Notes under the pieces: model-generated
What the model was told of the DNA's origin: nothing
Databases searched by the model: none
Seen by the model: only the letters and a program-made list of their open reading frames with translations
NCBI GenBank assembly: GCA_030704615.1
Contig: CM060732.1
Location: 73,143,053 to 73,207,052 of the forward strand
Direction: 5' to 3'
DNA length: 64,000 nucleotides
Origin: Takakia lepidozioides
Lineage: Eukaryota; Streptophyta; Takakiopsida; Takakiales; Takakiaceae
Shown here: positions 59,542 to 64,000 of the stretch, piece by piece
Layout of the letters: each line of letters begins with the position of its first letter
How positions within the stretch are numbered: the first letter of the stretch is position 1
Program-made: the position numbers and the translations under genes

Positions 59542-62500
59542 ATGGCGGAGGGGGCAGGAGAAGAGGTAGTGTTAGATCGGATGCTAACAAGGTTAGCACT
59601 CACGGAGGATGCACAGCTGGAGAAAGTGCTGTCCAAGCTTCTCCCACTTGCCATTTCACGCCTGGGCTCCTCTCACCACCCTACTAAGCTGAAGGTAAGC
59701 TCTGTCTCGTAAAAATATAGTCTTAAATAATTTTAGGGTTATGATTGACCTCTGCCCAATTCCCCTGCAGACCGCCTTGGTTTCCACAATTGAATTTCCA
59801 CAACGAAGCTCTTCATGATCAATTGAATTTCATGGATTATCATTCATGGTAGGTATCCATCTTGCTTGCAATTTTGGCATACTGCAGTCCATGTATTCAA
59901 TGCAGTCCATAGCACCCCATCAATTCATACGATTGGGTTTGAATGGGTCTGTGGTGCTCAGAGGTAGGAATATGGTTCGCCCTCCCCCAATTGCCTGTGT
60001 GGAGGGCTGTAGAACCCTCTGCAACTTGAGTTTGGAACAACTCTGTTGACTCCCTAAATGTAGTTGCCATGTGAAAGACTGAATTTGTGGTATGTGCATA
60101 TTGTTGCTTGCTACTGAAATAGCCATGTTTGGTTACCGAGTCTTGGCTCAGGGGTCTATCAGGGTATTCCCAATATATGGAGATACAATTGAATTATCAG
60201 CGGCCAATTAATTTGCTGTTTAGGAGATGTTACCTTAAGGCATTTGGTGCTCCATGTAACATAGGGTTTCTGATACCCTTTTGATACCCTTTTTCTGAAG
60301 CCAATAGCTTCAAAGTGTTTACATCTTGGGATTCATTTTGAGGGCTGCTCAGACATCCTCAAGCATCAAGTTTTGGGGCTAAATCTGTGGTCTATTGGAA
60401 ACTAAATCAGGCTCCATCAGCAGCCTATCCACTAAATATGAGTAATGTCAGTCCTGGGTGTCCAGTAATAGTTTGCTGAGGCCCTGGATAACTGCCGCTC
60501 TAGTGGTCCTATAGCATCAAGCTGAGGTGCTGGGAATCTGTTGAGAATTGGGCATGTAAGGACCAGAGTCTTTGGCGTGTGCTTTTAGGCCAAACACAGA
60601 CGGATTCTTCATAACAAATGCACCTTTAGTCCCTCCCCTCAGTGGAAAGTTGTTAATATTTTGTTCATTTGAGGCAATTGACTTCACCAGCTGTGTTTGT
60701 ATTGAAAACGTAATAGGCGTTTGCAAATGTTTGCTGCAGCTTGATCCGCGTGAGCGTCGGCCAACGCTGTGGGTTTGAAACTCTCTATTTGTCTCTGTGT
60801 ATGGGAGGCAAATTGCAGTTCCTGCCTATATATTACGTTGTAAATGCAATTGCAATTCATAAATTGCAGTGGTGGTGTACTTTTGTGGACAGGTGATGGA
60901 GATGCTGTCCCACATAAACAAGCGGGTAAAAGACCAGGTGTCTATCAAACTTCCATTGGAGGACCTGCTGAAGCTCTATCAATCTCCAGATGCAGCTCCC
61001 ATGGTTAAAAATTTCTCAATTGTCTACATTGAGATGGCATTTGACCGTTCTTCCTCGGAGGTGTGCTTGTAAGCTCAGTTGTGCAGCATGCAATTTGGAT
61101 ACTTACGGTCTGTGTTTGCTATGATGCATAAATGAATTTTATGGAGTGTGCTCAGAAGCCAGGAAAAGGGAGTGAAGGGAAAGAGTAATGATCAAGGGGA
61201 ATCACCCCACCAGCCTTCTCAGTCATAAAGCAAGAGGGATGTATTCATCCAACTTTTGGTTGCGATAGCCTTAAACCTCTGCTCGCTATTTTGAGCAAGA
61301 GGGAATAATTGACCATCCTTGCAAATCTACTAGTCCTATCTGGATTATGTACTCTCCGGGAGCCTGTTTTGGTTCTAGAGGCTATTCCACCATTGAAGGT
61401 GAGTGAGACTATCCTGAAGCACTTGCAAACAGCCAATGGTATTCATTGCTGGGCCTTGAGAGCGTGTGACGTATGAGGTGGTATAGGCCTTATGCTAGTC
61501 AACACACTGATTTTGGCCAAAGATGTGGTGGTGGAAAATGCACTCATTATGGGGAGGGAGGGAGTGGACTATGCAGAAGTCAACATGGTGCAAGTAATAC
61601 ATACACATGAAGAGAGCTGGTCTCTCAGTCAAGAAGATTCAATATAATGATTTGCATTTTCAAGACAAGCTGTAGCTTATTTGGATGTGAATTGGCAGGA
61701 AAAAGTGGCAGTTGTGCCTACTTTATTGGCTGGTATTTCGCAATTGCCATCCCAGCATCAGGATATTGTGTTACGCATGGCTGCTAAGGTTCTTTACATA
61801 GCCCCTGTAATTGAAACATAATTATGGAGAGCTGTCACTTGAATAGTGTCCCGGAGGAAATCTATGTTCATCAGCAATGCTGCAGCAATTATACCAAAGT
61901 CCTTGTTAGTTGTTGATGTTGTTACGAATTTAGTCCATGTGGTAGGGGTTTGCAGTTATTCTCTCGATTTTGTCCTTGAATGTGTCCTTGAATGTTACAA
62001 TCTGATTCACGCCGCAGGAAAGATGTATTTATTGTCTTGTTCACATTATCGGGTTGTTAACTTGTGAGAAAGTTTACACTCTCTCCTGCTTGTGCCCTCA
62101 GGGTCTGTTCAGGTTCTGCAGGTCTATGTCATGACTTTGATACCAGCTTGGGTGGTGGCCTTAGGGAATGGAGAAATATGCATCTTCTCGCATCGAGGAC
62201 AATTTAGGGGTTAGCTACACGTTTGCTCAGGCCAGCGCTGATCGTGCAATCTTTTTGGAGTTTAGCCTCCAAATGCTTCTGTATCAACCTCCGTCCACCA
62301 CACCAGACGGGTATCCTCTCCTCTCGGCCTTGTATTTTTTGAGGATGTGTAGGCGTGTTCGAGTTAAGTTCTTCAGTGGGTTAACTGGTTTACCCTATAA
62401 GCATCTCATGCCTGCTGCTGTCTTTGGGCTGTGGTATATAGGATTACAGTTGCACCAGCAGGGCTTTCCCTGGAGCAAGTTGCACGGGTCGCTGGAAAAC

Positions 62501-64000
62501 AACCACTCAAGGGTGATATGCTTGTGATACGCAAGGTAGCTTTCAAATGTTGCTTTTCTCCCGAAACCACAGTTAGGTTTGTGAATCAATAGTGTCACTT
62601 CGTTGGTGGCTTTGGTGCTAAGCGATAATTCCAGTTTGTATTTTTGAAGTAACTATCCCCAGTCATTTGAATGTGGCAAAATTTTGAGGCATGTCTTCTT
62701 GGGCATCAAGTTATTGCATTTAAGCTTTGTACTCACTAATGAAACGCAAAACAGTAAAAATTGTTTCAATTTGGAAACATTGGACCTTATGGTCATGGCT
62801 ACTGGTCAGATGGTTTAAAGCCACTGTCCAGGCACATGGAGGTGATTACTCGTGTGGAATGCTTTTGCCTTAGCTTGCATATTTTTGATGGCTACATGGT
62901 TAGAAGCTTCTCTGAGAAAAGAAAAGTGCAAGTATGAAGACTGAAGAAGGGCAGTTGGTGACAGTTGGGCCTTCTCAACGTTTTGGCGGAGCTGGAGCTG
63001 GCGGCTGACCTTATGTATCCCCTTTTCCTTGTCGCCTCTGCAGACAGGTGGCTCTCACCATCTTGTAATCTTACATTAAGGTGTTTCACACTAGGTGTTC
63101 AGCTACTGCTCTTACTAGTGAGCCTGCTATTTAAATAGGCCAATGTGCCAATGTTCTCAATGCAATTGGTGAGTGTTGTGAATTTTAGCAATGAGCGTGT
63201 GTCCAAGAGAGGGGAGGAGTTGCTGAAGCGAAAGGCAAATGGAGCCAACCTGGAAGACCCTTCATTGATCAGACGTCTGTTCTCTATCTTTCAAGGTATG
63301 GTTCAAGTGCACCATATGTTACATTGTAGACACTGGATAAGTGATTGTTTATATTTCCATTAAGTTTCTTTACACGTCAACACGTTGGGGCTATTTTCTG
63401 TCTACTTCCATGTTTCTGGAATAGTAGTGCTCCTTCCATGCATGGTAGGAGTTAAGGTATTTGAAAGAGTAGGTTTACAGGAACACGTGAGTTTGTGAGA
63501 GTGATTATACTGGTTTGGTCTTATTCGTTGTTCAGGCACAGTAAGTATTGGAGGGGCAGCAGCGGCAAGAGTAGCGCCTGCTGGACCAGTTTTGAAGGCA
63601 CGGCTGATGGCAACCTTTACACGATCATTGGCAGCTGCCAATTCTTTTCCTTCCACTCTCCAGTGTGTTTTCGATTGTATATATGGTAAGTAACCATTTG
63701 TAGTGAGCTCTTCAACTTGAAATCCAAAACAAAAGCACTCCTTTGCAAACGTGGCCACACACAGTTGGCGATCAACCCTATGCTCCATGGGTCATTTTTA
63801 TGCATATGGCTCCTATAGTTTCAAGCACATGCTTCTTTGACATAGTAGTTGAAATGGGTGGCTTAATACCCAGCACTGGAGTCAGTGGTCAGGATTACTA
63901 CAAGTGGCAGCTAGCTACAGGCAAGGGTATCTGGTTCAAAGTTGCTCCTAGTGATCAATGCTTGAGGCAGGACACTTTTCAAGGGAGCTCATCTTTTGGC
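59542..64000 (+). CDS. ECM29: Proteasome adaptor and scaffold protein ECM29, 5' part
   Basis: ECM29 is a very large HEAT-repeat protein that binds the 26S proteasome, links 19S to 20S particles and helps quality control. Exons: 59542-59694 (ATG, LDRMLTRLAL, VLSKLLPLAISRL), 60893-61060 (MEMLSHINKRVKDQ, LEDLLKLYQSPDAAPMVKNF), 61699-61788 (LAGISQLPSQHQDIVLRM), 62165-62310 (SADRAIFLEFSLQMLLYQPP), 62442-62535 (GLSLEQVARVAGKQPLKGDM), 62965-63047 (LGLLNVLAELELAADLMYPLF), 63189-63295 (VSKRGEELLKRKANGANLEDP), 63536-63685 (LAAANSFPSTLQCVFDCIYG). Phases agree across all joins and there is no stop in about 330 codons. The donor after exon 3 (GTTCTT) is unusual. Exon order and residues match the plant ECM29 N-terminus. 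The full protein is about 1800 residues, so most of the gene lies to the right of the window. Confidence 0.93.

Noticed and set aside
1-64000. Charophyte (Chara-type) origin
   Set aside because: The methyltransferase retroelement would fit, but many PLS-type PPR fragments together with the DUF1218 and PRT1-like genes point to a land plant.

Overview
The window looks like nuclear DNA of a seed-free land plant. A fern is my best guess and a lycophyte is possible. The grounds are spliced genes with GT-AG introns, plant-only families (a DUF1218 membrane protein, a PRT1-like N-degron ligase, PLS-type PPR repeats), long gene-poor spacers and deeply nested transposons. No species can be named from sequence alone.

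Left part (1-10.2 kb), GC-rich and unlike the rest. It holds the end of a broken MULE-like transposase (minus strand), two kinds of tandem arrays built around a GGCGCC palindrome (1.99-3.86 kb), and a decayed multi-exon plus-strand gene (about 4.58-10.16 kb). That gene joins a ParB-like domain to a permuted, beta-class-like SAM-dependent DNA methyltransferase domain. This order is familiar from bacterial and phage ParB-methylase proteins. One of its introns carries a 146-bp minisatellite that shares the half-palindrome of the arrays.

Middle part (12.9-32.8 kb), a transposon nest. The outer layer is a Ty3/gypsy-type LTR element (12903-31474). Its pol carries a C5-cytosine DNA methyltransferase between protease and reverse transcriptase, and a PHD finger fused to the integrase C-terminus. 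A 7.9-kb CACTA-type DNA transposon (21870-29792, 30-bp inverted ends, AAA target duplication) has landed in the integrase gene. The CACTA element carries no transposase that I recognise. It holds the 3' part of a second Ty3 element (a chromovirus with a chromodomain) and many PPR-gene fragments, rearranged by an inversion. A LINE fragment lies just downstream.

Right part (34.8-64 kb), host genes. There is an intact-looking 8-exon GH28 polygalacturonase (minus), a broken F-box gene, an intact-looking 3-exon DUF1218 gene (minus), a PRT1-like double-RING/ZZ ubiquitin ligase (minus), a broken alkaline phytoceramidase-like gene (plus), and the 5' part of the proteasome adaptor ECM29 (plus, running off the right edge). 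Between DUF1218 and PRT1 lie about 10 kb of AT-rich spacer with repeats and one tRNA-derived SINE-like head. The host genes have unrelated roles and do not form a pathway.

The strongest candidates for something unusual are the ParB-methyltransferase gene and the retroelement that carries both a cytosine methyltransferase and a PHD reader. Both are damaged here, so this window shows architectures, not working copies.
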